NCBI GenBank assembly: GCA_026914155.1
Contig: JAPPGH010000045.1
Span: 53,742-117,741, forward strand
Direction of reading: 5' to 3'
Length of the DNA: 64,000 nucleotides
Source of the DNA: Candidatus Palauibacter rhopaloidicola
GTDB lineage: Bacteria > Gemmatimonadota > Gemmatimonadetes > Palauibacterales > Palauibacteraceae
In this document: one piece after another, positions 17,430-25,621 of the stretch
Numbering within the stretch: the first letter of the stretch is position 1
Layout: each line of letters starts with the position of its first letter
Notes under the pieces: generated by a model
Told to the model about the DNA's origin: nothing
The model's database searches: none
What the model saw: the letters and a program-made list of their open reading frames with translations, nothing else
Translations under genes and position numbers: made by a program

Positions 17430-19040
17430 GTGAGCGATTCGGCCGGGGATACGCAGCGCCTTCTCATCGCGGACCCCCTTCTCCCGGAGGGGATCGAGAC
17501 GCTGCGCGCCGCGCCGGGGATCGCCGTCGAAGACCACAGCGAGGGAGACCGCGAGGGGCTCCTGCGCGCGCTGCCGGGCGCGTCGGCGCTGATCGTGCGC
17601 AGCCGTACGAAGGTGGATGCGGAGCTTATCGAAGCCGGCGACTCGCTCCGGGTCATCGGGCGCGCGGGCGTCGGCGTGGACAACATCGATATTCCCGCCG
17701 CCACCCGCCGCGGGATCGCGGTGCTCAACGCCCCTGCCGCGAATACCCAGTCGACCGCCGAGTTGGCGTTCGCGCTTCTCCTCGCGGCGGCGCGCCGGAT
17801 TCCGGAGGCGGACGCGAGCATCCGCGCCGGGGAGTGGAGGCGCAAGGAGCTGCGGGGCATCCAGCTCAGCGGCAAGACGCTGGGGGTGATCGGGCTCGGC
17901 CGCATCGGCGCGGAGGTCGTGTGGCGCGCGCGGGCCTTCGGCATGCGCGTGATCGCCCACGATCCGTTCGTGAGCGCCGAGCGGGCGAGCGACCTGGGCG
18001 TCGAACTCGCCGACCTCGACGCGCTGCTGCCCGCGTGCCACGCGATCACCGTCCACGTCCCGCTCTCCGACGAGAACCGCGGCTTCATCGGCGGCAAGGA
18101 GATCGCGGCCATGCGGCCGGGTACGATCCTGATCAACGCGGCGCGCGGCGGGCTCATCGACGAGGCCGCGCTGGCCGACGCGCTGCGAAGCGGCCACCTG
18201 GGCGCGGCCGGGCTCGATGTGTTCGCGACGGAGCCGCTCCCCGCCGACAGCCCGTTGCGCGACGCGCCGCAGCTCGTTTGCAGCCCCCACCTCGGGGCCT
18301 CGACCTTCGAAGCCCAGCGGCAGGTTTCGCGGCAGATCGCCATCTCCGTGCGCAACGCGCTGATCGAGGGCGACTTCAGCGCCGCCCTCAACGCCCCGTT
18401 CGAGGCCGAAGATCGTGACGGAGCGGGACCCATCATGTACCTCGGCCGCTGTCTGGGCCGACTGCTGGCCGGACTCGACGACGCGGCGCCGAGCCGGATC
18501 GAGGTCCGTTACGGCGGGCCGCGCGACGGCGTCCTCGGCCCCCTCGCGGCGAGCGTGGCGGTGGGCTTTCTCGAACGTCGGGTCGACCCGCCGCTCAACG
18601 TCGTGAACGCGCTGTCGATCGCCGGCGAGCGCGGTCTGGAGATCGTGCGCGTCCGCACGCAGGCCGTGGGAGACTACACGAACTACGTCGAACTCGGAGT
18701 GCGTTACGGCCGGCGGGAGACCGAGGTCGTGGGAGGGGCGCTGATGGGGGCGGGGATGGAACCGCGGATCGTGCGCGTGGGGACGTTTCGCGTCGACACG
18801 CAGCCGCTCGGCACGTGCCTCTTCATCCGCAATCGCGACCGGCCGGGCGTGATCGGTGCCGTGGGCACCGTGCTCGGCGAGGCGAACGCGAATATCGCCG
18901 AATACCACCTGGCGCGGCGGCGCGGCGGGGGCCGTTCTCTCGGCGTCGTGCGGATCGACGGAGAAGTTCCTCCCGAGGTGCTGCGCGGTCTGAGCGAACT
19001 CGAGGGGATCGACGAAGTCCGCCAGATCCACTTCGACTGA
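17430..19040 (+). CDS. serA: D-3-phosphoglycerate dehydrogenase
   Basis: A 536-residue long-form phosphoglycerate dehydrogenase from a GTG start. It shows the substrate loop RSRTKVDAELI, GRAGVGVDNIDI, the NAD-binding turn GLGRIGAEV, the catalytic Arg in NAARGGLIDE, and SPHLGASTFEAQ with the catalytic His. An intervening domain follows at about 320-450, then a C-terminal ACT domain starting RDRPGVIGAVGTVL, which in relatives binds serine for feedback control. It commits 3-phosphoglycerate to serine synthesis. It ends 13 bp before the convergent symporter gene. Confidence 0.95.
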   Translation: MSDSAGDTQRLLIADPLLPEGIETLRAAPGIAVEDHSEGDREGLLRALPGASALIVRSRTKVDAELIEAGDSLRVIGRAGVGVDNIDIPAATRRGIAVLNAPAANTQSTAELAFALLLAAARRIPEADASIRAGEWRRKELRGIQLSGKTLGVIGLGRIGAEVVWRARAFGMRVIAHDPFVSAERASDLGVELADLDALLPACHAITVHVPLSDENRGFIGGKEIAAMRPGTILINAARGGLIDEAALADALRSGHLGAAGLDVFATEPLPADSPLRDAPQLVCSPHLGASTFEAQRQVSRQIAISVRNALIEGDFSAALNAPFEAEDRDGAGPIMYLGRCLGRLLAGLDDAAPSRIEVRYGGPRDGVLGPLAASVAVGFLERRVDPPLNVVNALSIAGERGLEIVRVRTQAVGDYTNYVELGVRYGRRETEVVGGALMGAGMEPRIVRVGTFRVDTQPLGTCLFIRNRDRPGVIGAVGTVLGEANANIAEYHLARRRGGGRSLGVVRIDGEVPPEVLRGLSELEGIDEVRQIHFD

Positions 19041-19053
19041 ACGCTAGCGAACT

Positions 19054-19125
19054 CTAGCGGCTGAAGTAGCTCCGGGTCTCGCGCCATACGACGCCGGACA
19101 GGAGCAGGAGTCCCACCAGGTTCGG
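19054..19125 (-). repeat. 72-bp inverted repeat, right copy (3' end of symporter gene)
   Basis: This is the intact coding copy, the last 24 codons of the AgcS gene including its stop. The reverse complement recurs at 15551-15622 with two mismatches. The repeats frame a 3.4-kb block in opposite orientation, a geometry that could permit inversion by homologous recombination. Confidence 0.9.
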
Positions 19126-20406
19126 CGCCGCCATGAGGCCGTTCAGGATGTCCGAGATGAGCCACACGACATCCAGTTCCACGACGGCCGCGAGCCCGAC
19201 CACGATCACGAACACCAGCCGGTAGGGGCGGATCACGCGTTCGCCGAACAGGTAGGCGAAGCTCCGTTCTCCGTAGTAGGACCACCCGAGCATCGTGCTG
19301 AAGGCGAAGGTCGCGAGGCCGAGCGCGACGACGATGTCCCCCGCGCCCGCGAGCAGGCTCGTGTCGAAGGCGAGTTGCGTCATGTTCGCGCCCTCGGCCC
19401 CCGACTGCCACGCGCCCGTCGTCAGGATCGCGAGTCCCGTCAGGGTGCAGACCACGATGGTGTCGATGAACGTCTGCGTCATGGAGACCAGGGCCTGCCG
19501 CACCGGCTCGCGCGTCTGCGCCGCGGCGGCGGCGATCGCCCCCGTGCCCAGTCCGGATTCGTTCGAGAAGATCCCGCGCGCGACGCCGAAGCGCATCGCC
19601 TGGAGCACGGTGTAGCCGAGCGCCCCGCCGGCCACCGCCTGCCCCCCGAACGCGTGCTCGAACACGAGCCGGAAGGCCGCCGGGATCTGTGCCGCGTTGG
19701 AGATGAGGACGACAGCAGCGACGCCCATGTAGAGGATGATCATCGTCGGCACGATGACGCTCGCCACCCGCCCGATGGACCGGATCCCCCCGATGATGAC
19801 GAGGCCGACGGCCGACGCCGTGACGAGTCCCATGACCCAGTGCGGCACGTGAAACGACTCGTTCATGGCGTCGGCGACCGCCTGCGACTGGACGCCGTTG
19901 CCGATCCCGAAGGCCGCGAGGGTCGCGAAGAGCGCGAAGGCGATCGCCAGGCCCCGACCGATGCTGCCCCGTCCGAGACCGTGCTCGAGGTAGTACATGG
20001 GACCGCCCGCCTTCTCGCCCCGGGCGTCCGTCTCCCGGTAGCGGACGCCGAGCACCGCTTCCGCGTACTTCGTCGCCATCCCGAGGAGTCCCGTCACCCA
20101 CATCCAGAAGAGCGCCCCCGGGCCGCCCGCGCCGATGGCCGTCGCGACGCCCACGATGTTCCCCGTGCCGACCGTGGCGGCCAGCGCGGTCATGAGCGCC
20201 TGGAAGTGCGAGATGTCGCCCTCGCCGCCCGGTTCGCGGCGCTTGACGAGCGCCAGCCAGAGCGCGTGCCCCAGCCGGCGGAACTGGAGGCCCCGCAGCA
20301 GCAGCGTGTAGACGAGGCCGGTGGTGAGGAGGAGGATGATGAGGGGGACGCCCCACACCCAGGCCTGAACCGCCTCCAGGGTTCCGATGGTGGAAATTGC
20401 TGTCAC
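19054..20406 (-). CDS. Sodium:alanine/glycine symporter (AgcS family)
   Basis: A 450-residue polytopic membrane protein of the alanine/glycine:cation symporter family. Recognisable blocks include [57 protein letters not shown] and [19 protein letters not shown]. It should import alanine or glycine with sodium. Beside serA, kbl and tdh it fits a glycine/serine theme. The GTG start at 20406 is divergent from the DbpA-like gene. Its last 72 bp occur again as an inverted copy at 15551-15622. Confidence 0.93.
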   Translation of the reverse strand: MTAISTIGTLEAVQAWVWGVPLIILLLTTGLVYTLLLRGLQFRRLGHALWLALVKRREPGGEGDISHFQALMTALAATVGTGNIVGVATAIGAGGPGALFWMWVTGLLGMATKYAEAVLGVRYRETDARGEKAGGPMYYLEHGLGRGSIGRGLAIAFALFATLAAFGIGNGVQSQAVADAMNESFHVPHWVMGLVTASAVGLVIIGGIRSIGRVASVIVPTMIILYMGVAAVVLISNAAQIPAAFRLVFEHAFGGQAVAGGALGYTVLQAMRFGVARGIFSNESGLGTGAIAAAAAQTREPVRQALVSMTQTFIDTIVVCTLTGLAILTTGAWQSGAEGANMTQLAFDTSLLAGAGDIVVALGLATFAFSTMLGWSYYGERSFAYLFGERVIRPYRLVFVIVVGLAAVVELDVVWLISDILNGLMAAPNLVGLLLLSGVVWRETRSYFSR

Positions 20407-20610
20407 CTCGTACTGGAGGTCATCGGGGAGAGCGCGCCGGACGGTCGCGCCGGGCGACCACGGCGAGCGAACCGTGACGTTAGACGCGCGTCCGAGCCGC
20501 CGTCAACGTAACGGGACCTGCGCGGGGTTTCCGCCGGTGGGCCCGCACTTTGGACGGACGGACGGCTTGCGTACCTTCCTGCCGCTGGGCGAAGGCCCGC
20601 GTACGACCCC

Positions 20611-22248
20611 TTGTCCAATTCGTTCTTCGGGATCCCGCGCTTGAACCAGGACCAGTCGGAGCCCGCGGCGGGAACGGTCCCGCCGCAGCCGGAAGCGCTC
20701 GAGACCCTCTCGGGCGCGATCGAGCGGGGGCGTCACCTCGCGCTCATCGCCGCCGAGGGAGCGGGCCTTGCCGCGCTCTACGCGGCTGCCGCCGTGCGGG
20801 ACCTTGCCGCCGGCGAGGCGGAGGGCCGCGCCTTCGTGCTCACCGCAACGGTGGACCGCGCGCGGCGCTGCGCGGCGGGCATGCATGCCGTCGCCCGGGC
20901 CGCCGGACGCGAGGTCGTCGTCGTGCCGGGCGCCGCGGGCGGGGCGGTGGCGCGGGCGCCGATCCTCGTCGGGCCTCCGGCCGTCCTGCTGGAGGGCGTG
21001 CGCAGGGGCGACATCCCGGCCGCGGCGCTGTGCACCCTGGTCCTCGATGACGTGCGTGCGCTCGAGCCGGCGCGGGCGGCCGTCGAGGCCGTGGTGCAGG
21101 CCTCGGGCGACGGGGCCCGTCGGATCGCGACGACCCACGCCCGGGATGCGGCGTTCGACGAGCTGGTCGAGCGCTGGCTGCCGCGCGCGCGCCGGTGGCC
21201 GAACGAACTGTTCGCCGAGTCGCGGGCCGGGGAGTCGGAGGCGGGCCGCGCGGCCGGCCCTGCGATCGCGGTCGCGAGCCGGGCGACGCGCGAGGGGCGG
21301 CTGGCCCGCCTGGCCGAGTTGCTTCACGACCTCACGCGCGGCGGAGCGGCCGCCGTCAGCGTCGAGACGGCCCCCGACGCCGTCGCCGATGTGAACGCCG
21401 CGCTCGCGCTGGCCGGGCTGCGCGTCGCCGGGTCCGAGGCAGCCGGCACGGCGGAAACGGACGACGGAGAGACCGAGACCGGGGGCGGCGCGGGCGAGAC
21501 GGACGGCGACGCTGCCGAGACTGACGGCGGCGACGAGGTACGGGTTGGAGCGTGGGGCGAGGTCGACCCCGCCGCCCATGCGGTCGCGTTCGAACTGCCG
21601 CCCGCGCCGGAGCCCCTCGCCCGCGCGGCGGCGGCTGCCGAGCGCTGTTACGCCATCGTCGACTCGCTGCACGAACGGCAGCTCGAGCTGACGGCGTTGC
21701 GGGCCGGGCTGCGGGTCGCCCCCCTGGCCGAGTCCGCCGACCCCGCGCTCATGGACGACGTTGCGGCCTTCCGGGCCCGCGTCGCCGACGCGCTCGAGCA
21801 GCAGGACCTCGCGAGCGGCGCGCTCCTCCTCGCCCCTCTCATCCGCGAGCACGGCGCCGCGCGCGTGGCCGCCGCCCTCGCCGGACTCCTCCGGGCGGCG
21901 GACCGGCCGGCCGCCGGGGAGAGGGAGGCCGCACCCGGCGGCGCACCGCCCGGCGACGCCGCGACCGCGCCTCCCGACAGGAGCGCCCGGCGCGCCACTC
22001 GCCCCACCTGGACCAAGGTCTTCGTCGGCGTCGGCAAACGCGACGGCGCGGGCCCCGGCGACCTCGTCGGCGCGATCACCGGCGAGACCTCCGTGGCGGG
22101 CGGGCAGATCGGCCGCATCGACATCCGGCAGAACTTCACCCTCGTCGACATCGATTCGCTGGCGGCCGACGCCGTGGTCCGCGGCCTCGACGGCAGCCGG
22201 ATCAAGGGGCGCCAGGTCGTCGCGCGCCTGGATCGCGGGGCGCGGTGA
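20611..22248 (+). CDS. Degenerate DEAD-box-like protein with DbpA-type RNA-binding domain
   Basis: A 545-residue protein from a TTG start. The first 260 residues have the length and strand order of a DEAD-box core, but the ATPase motifs are eroded: the Walker A position reads AAEGAGLAA without Lys-Thr, and motif II reads VLDDVRAL in place of VLDEAD. A low-complexity acidic Glu/Thr/Asp/Gly linker follows (about 275-310). The last 75 residues (TKVFVGVGKRDGAGPGDLVGAI and onward) are a DbpA RNA-binding domain. It probably binds structured RNA, such as 23S rRNA, without helicase activity. Confidence 0.72.
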   Translation: MSNSFFGIPRLNQDQSEPAAGTVPPQPEALETLSGAIERGRHLALIAAEGAGLAALYAAAAVRDLAAGEAEGRAFVLTATVDRARRCAAGMHAVARAAGREVVVVPGAAGGAVARAPILVGPPAVLLEGVRRGDIPAAALCTLVLDDVRALEPARAAVEAVVQASGDGARRIATTHARDAAFDELVERWLPRARRWPNELFAESRAGESEAGRAAGPAIAVASRATREGRLARLAELLHDLTRGGAAAVSVETAPDAVADVNAALALAGLRVAGSEAAGTAETDDGETETGGGAGETDGDAAETDGGDEVRVGAWGEVDPAAHAVAFELPPAPEPLARAAAAAERCYAIVDSLHERQLELTALRAGLRVAPLAESADPALMDDVAAFRARVADALEQQDLASGALLLAPLIREHGAARVAAALAGLLRAADRPAAGEREAAPGGAPPGDAATAPPDRSARRATRPTWTKVFVGVGKRDGAGPGDLVGAITGETSVAGGQIGRIDIRQNFTLVDIDSLAADAVVRGLDGSRIKGRQVVARLDRGAR

Positions 22249-22273
22249 GTCCGCGGTGAGATCGCGATGAGAC
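22241..22273. repeat. Three 11-bp tandem units at a gene junction
   Basis: The units are CGCGGTGAGTC, CGCGGTGAGAT and CGCGATGAGAC. The first carries the stop codon of the DbpA-like gene and the third carries the start of the potassium channel gene. Confidence 0.7.
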
Positions 22274-23331
22274 CGATGGGTCGGATGAGGCGCCTGTTCG
22301 ACTTCAGCCGGTTCGAAGGCCGCCTCCTCGGCGCCGTCGTCTTCACGGTGAGTCTCACGATCATCGGGACGATCGGCTTCGCCGCCATGCCCGACTACAA
22401 CCTGTCCGACGCATTCTTCATGACCGTGATCACGGTCTCGGCGGTCGGGTACGGCGAAATCCGGACGCTCACGGACGGCGGCCGCATCTTCGCGAGCTTC
22501 ATGATCGCGGGCGGCATCATCACGCTCGCGATCTGGTTCGCCCTCATTACCGCCACCCTCGTCGAGATGAACCTGACCCAGTCATTCAAGAGACGAAGAA
22601 CGATGAAGAGGATCGACCGCCGCAGGGACCATGTGATCCTGTGCGGGGCGGGCCGCACCGGCCTGGCCGCGCTGAAGAGGCTCGCCACGCGCGGGACTCC
22701 GTACGTCACTATCGAACGCGATCCCGCGCAGATCGAAGAGGCACGCCGGATCGACCCCCACGCGGTGGTCCTCGAGGGGGATGCGACCGATGACGACACG
22801 CTCGTTGCGGCCGGCATCGAGCGGGCGCGCGGGCTCATCGCCTCGCTGAGCGCGGACACCGACAACGCGTTCGTGTGCCTGGCGGCGCGCGAACTGAACC
22901 CGGACCTGACGATCGTGGGGCGGGCGCGTTCCGAGGACGCCGTGAGCAAGCTCAAGAAGGCCGGCGCCGACCGCGTCGTCACCCCGAACTCGACGGGCGG
23001 CATCCAGATGGCCTCGCTCGTCCTGCGGCCCGACGTCACGCTCTTCGTCGACTTCGACACCCCCGGCGATGCCGGCGGCATGGGGCTTCTGCTGGAGCAG
23101 GTGTCCGTGCCGGAGTCCTCCGGGGTCGCCGGACTCACCCTCGCCGAAGCGAAGATCCAGGCCAAGACCGGCCTGCTCGTCGTCGCGATCCAGCGCGGAC
23201 GCGAAGGGGGCGGCGACGCCGATGGCTTCGTCTACAACCCGGGACCGGATGAGAAGCTGCGGGCCGGCGACGATCTCGTGGTCCTCGGACCCCGGTCCAG
23301 CTTCGCCGAACTGCGCAACTTCCTGAGCTGA
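22267..23331 (+). CDS. Two-TM potassium channel with TrkA/RCK domains
   Basis: A 354-residue protein of MthK/Kch-like architecture. Membrane helices at about 19-39 and 78-100 surround a pore with filter SAVGYGE. An RCK N-domain with nucleotide loop GAGRTG starts near residue 122, and a TrkA-C domain covers the last 90 residues. Such channels pass K+ under control of a ligand bound by the RCK ring. The ATG lies 19 bp past the previous stop codon; an ATG nine bases later would also work. It ends 1 bp before the convergent SSS transporter gene. Confidence 0.88.
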   Translation: MRPMGRMRRLFDFSRFEGRLLGAVVFTVSLTIIGTIGFAAMPDYNLSDAFFMTVITVSAVGYGEIRTLTDGGRIFASFMIAGGIITLAIWFALITATLVEMNLTQSFKRRRTMKRIDRRRDHVILCGAGRTGLAALKRLATRGTPYVTIERDPAQIEEARRIDPHAVVLEGDATDDDTLVAAGIERARGLIASLSADTDNAFVCLAARELNPDLTIVGRARSEDAVSKLKKAGADRVVTPNSTGGIQMASLVLRPDVTLFVDFDTPGDAGGMGLLLEQVSVPESSGVAGLTLAEAKIQAKTGLLVVAIQRGREGGGDADGFVYNPGPDEKLRAGDDLVVLGPRSSFAELRNFLS

Positions 23332-23332
23332 C

Positions 23333-24832
23333 TCAGAGCTTCTCGGGATTCTCCTGGAAGAAGGGCCGCCACTTCTCCTCGGGCGAGGGCGGCGTGAGGA
23401 GGCTCACGACGATCAGCAGCCCGAGCGAGATGAGGACGCCCGGGATCACGATGTAGTCGCTCGAAGCGAAGTCGAACGCGGTCCCCCCGATCGTGGCGGT
23501 GAAATCCACGCCGAACCGGGACAGGAGCGCGATCCCCACGATGCTCCCGAGTCCGCCCGCGATACACGCCACGCCACCCTGCGGCGTCACGCGGCGCCAC
23601 AGGAAGGCCGCGAGGAGCGCCGGCGTGAGACTCGCCCCGACGAGGGAATACGCGTAGAGCGCCATCGCGAGCACGGTGTCGAACTGCGTCAGCAGCACGA
23701 GCCCCAGCCCGCCGAACAGGACGACGCACAGGCGCTGCAGCGCCAGCTTCCGCCCTTCGCTGGCGTCCGGATCCACGAAGCGTTCGTAGAGGTCCCGGCT
23801 TACGTTCGTCGAGGGCACGAGCAGGAAGGTGTTGCCTGTCGAGAGGACGATGGCGACCGCCGCGGCGAGGAGAATCGCGCCCCCGACGATCGGCAGGCCG
23901 TTGGCGGCGATGTGGAGGATGATCGTCTCCGATGCGGCGCGACCGACCAGCGACACCTGCTCCGGGTCCGCGAGTTCCGGGAAGACCGCGCGGCCCACGA
24001 TCGCGATCAGTGCCAGCGTCGTCTCGATGAAGACGACTCCGAGGAACATGCCGACCACGGCCTTCTTCGCGGACCCCGCATCCTTGGCGGAGAAGAACTT
24101 CTGATACATCCCGCTCTCGCCCAGGATGAGCAGGAAGGTGGGCATCGCGACGCCGATGACCCAGAGCACGTTGTGTCCCCCGAGTACCGTGAGGTGCTCC
24201 TCCGGGAGCGCGGCCGCGATCACGCCCACGCCGCCGTTGGAGAGGACGAGATACGGGAGGCCGATGATGATGCCGAGGGTGATGATGATCCCGTTCAGGA
24301 GATCGACGGAGACGATGGACACCATTCCGGCGAGCGCCGTGAACGCCACGATCGTGACGCAGGTGATGATCATCCCGGTCGTGGGCGAGATCGCGCCGTC
24401 GGTGACGATGCTCAGGATCCAGCCGCCGCCCCGGAACTGGTAGGCGGCGATCGTGACGTAGGCGAGGATGATCGCGACCGTGCCGAGGATGCGCGCGGCC
24501 GCGTTGTAGCGCTGTTCGAGCAGGTCCGGGACGGTGTACTTCGCGATCGAGCGCACCCGGGGCGCGAGGTAGAATGCGACGAGAAGCCCGACCCAGGCGC
24601 CGAATGAGAACCACAGCTCCGCGATCCCCGTGCGGTAGGCCAGCCCGGCCCCGCCGAAGAGCGACCCCGACCCGATCCAGGTGCAGATGAGCGTCCCCAC
24701 GAGGAGCGCCACCGGCACGTTCCGGCCCGCCACCATGAAGTCCGCATGGCTCTTGATCTGCCGGGAGCGCCACACGCCGATCCCGATGAGGATGAGCGGG
24801 TAGCCGAAGACGGCGATCGTCAGCAGATCCAT
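23333..24832 (-). CDS. Sodium:solute symporter (SSS family)
   Basis: A 499-residue membrane protein with about 13 hydrophobic helices. The SSS features include the N-terminal helix TIAVFGYPLILIGIGVWRSR, VGTLICTWIGSGSLFGGAGLAY with the sodium-site serines, and the LeuT-fold repeat around residues 150-300. The solute (a sugar, amino acid, proline-like compound or carboxylate) cannot be inferred. It starts 3 bp after the PspA-like gene stop on the same strand, so the two share a transcript. Confidence 0.9.
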   Translation of the reverse strand: MDLLTIAVFGYPLILIGIGVWRSRQIKSHADFMVAGRNVPVALLVGTLICTWIGSGSLFGGAGLAYRTGIAELWFSFGAWVGLLVAFYLAPRVRSIAKYTVPDLLEQRYNAAARILGTVAIILAYVTIAAYQFRGGGWILSIVTDGAISPTTGMIITCVTIVAFTALAGMVSIVSVDLLNGIIITLGIIIGLPYLVLSNGGVGVIAAALPEEHLTVLGGHNVLWVIGVAMPTFLLILGESGMYQKFFSAKDAGSAKKAVVGMFLGVVFIETTLALIAIVGRAVFPELADPEQVSLVGRAASETIILHIAANGLPIVGGAILLAAAVAIVLSTGNTFLLVPSTNVSRDLYERFVDPDASEGRKLALQRLCVVLFGGLGLVLLTQFDTVLAMALYAYSLVGASLTPALLAAFLWRRVTPQGGVACIAGGLGSIVGIALLSRFGVDFTATIGGTAFDFASSDYIVIPGVLISLGLLIVVSLLTPPSPEEKWRPFFQENPEKL

Positions 24833-24835
24833 CCG

Positions 24836-25504
24836 CTACTCCCCTTTCGACATGCGACGCTTCAACTCCTCGAGCATCGCGTCCGCCCGCGCCTCCCGCA
24901 GTTCCCGCTCGGCCACGAAGTCCCGCTGCGGCGCGCCGGCCAGCGGATCGAGCGCCTCGTCCACCTGGCGGCGCGCGTCGTCGAGGTCGCCCTTTCCCTC
25001 CATCTTCTCGGCCATGCGGTCGAACGCATCCACCGAGTCGAGCCGGTCGGTCGAGTGCTGGATCGCCTGCGCGCGCCGTTGCTGCACGCTGAGCGAATCC
25101 CGCCGCGCCATGGCGCTCTTCAACTGTTCCGCGCCCTGCGCCGCCTCGGCCTTCTGCTGCTCAAGTTCGGCCTGCGTCCCCTCGGCCTTGAGGACGAGCA
25201 CCTCGAGCCGCTGGCGGTGCCGCGCCGCGAACCGGTTCGCGACCTCGACCGTCTCCGCGTCCCCGATTTCGGCGGCCTTCGCCGCGCGCCGTTCGGCGAC
25301 CCGGGCCGCCTCCCCTTCCTTGTCGGCCTGGCGCACCTGCGACTCCAGCAGCCCCTCGAGTTCGGAGATCCGCGCCCGCGTATCGACGAGTTCCTGGCGC
25401 ATGGCGCGGATGACGCGGTCGATGTCGTCCTCGGACGCCCCGGGCTGCTTCGCCTCCATCCGGTCGAGCGCCTCGTCGACCATCTGCCTGAGTTTTCTGA
25501 ACAT
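24836..25504 (-). CDS. PspA/IM30-like coiled-coil protein
   Basis: A 222-residue, almost wholly alpha-helical protein with no signal peptide. It begins MFRKLRQMVDEALDRMEAKQ and continues as a long charged coiled coil, with heptad-like Leu/Ala spacing from about 25 to 150. The N-terminal amphipathic helix and the coiled coil resemble the PspA/Vipp1 (ESCRT-III-like) family, which coats and repairs the inner membrane. Direct coupling to an SSS transporter gene is unusual for pspA. The assignment rests on composition and layout. Confidence 0.6.
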   Translation of the reverse strand: MFRKLRQMVDEALDRMEAKQPGASEDDIDRVIRAMRQELVDTRARISELEGLLESQVRQADKEGEAARVAERRAAKAAEIGDAETVEVANRFAARHRQRLEVLVLKAEGTQAELEQQKAEAAQGAEQLKSAMARRDSLSVQQRRAQAIQHSTDRLDSVDAFDRMAEKMEGKGDLDDARRQVDEALDPLAGAPQRDFVAERELREARADAMLEELKRRMSKGE

Positions 25505-25514
25505 GGCCCCGCGT

Positions 25515-25559
25515 CTAGTGTAGCTCGGTGACTCGTGGGTTTGTGCGACAGTACACTAG
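25515..25559. promoter_or_regulatory. Inverted TACACTAG boxes and candidate promoter ahead of copA
   Basis: CTAGTGTA (25515-25522) and TACACTAG (25552-25559) form an inverted pair across the divergent pspA-copA intergenic region. On the plus strand, TACACT (25552-25557) with GTGACT 18 bp upstream (25528-25533) is a plausible -10/-35 pair for copA. The other box, TACACT on the minus strand, could be the -10 for the PspA-like gene. Regulator binding to this pair is conjecture. Confidence 0.4.
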
Positions 25560-25621
25560 CAGCCCCCGGCAAAACGCCGCCACCGCCGGGGAAGGGATCT
25601 CACGCCGTTAGCGGCGGAAGG

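Noticed and set aside
15551..19125. A composite transposon bounded by the inverted repeats
   Set aside because: The repeats are the end of a transporter gene; there is no transposase and no target-site duplication was found.
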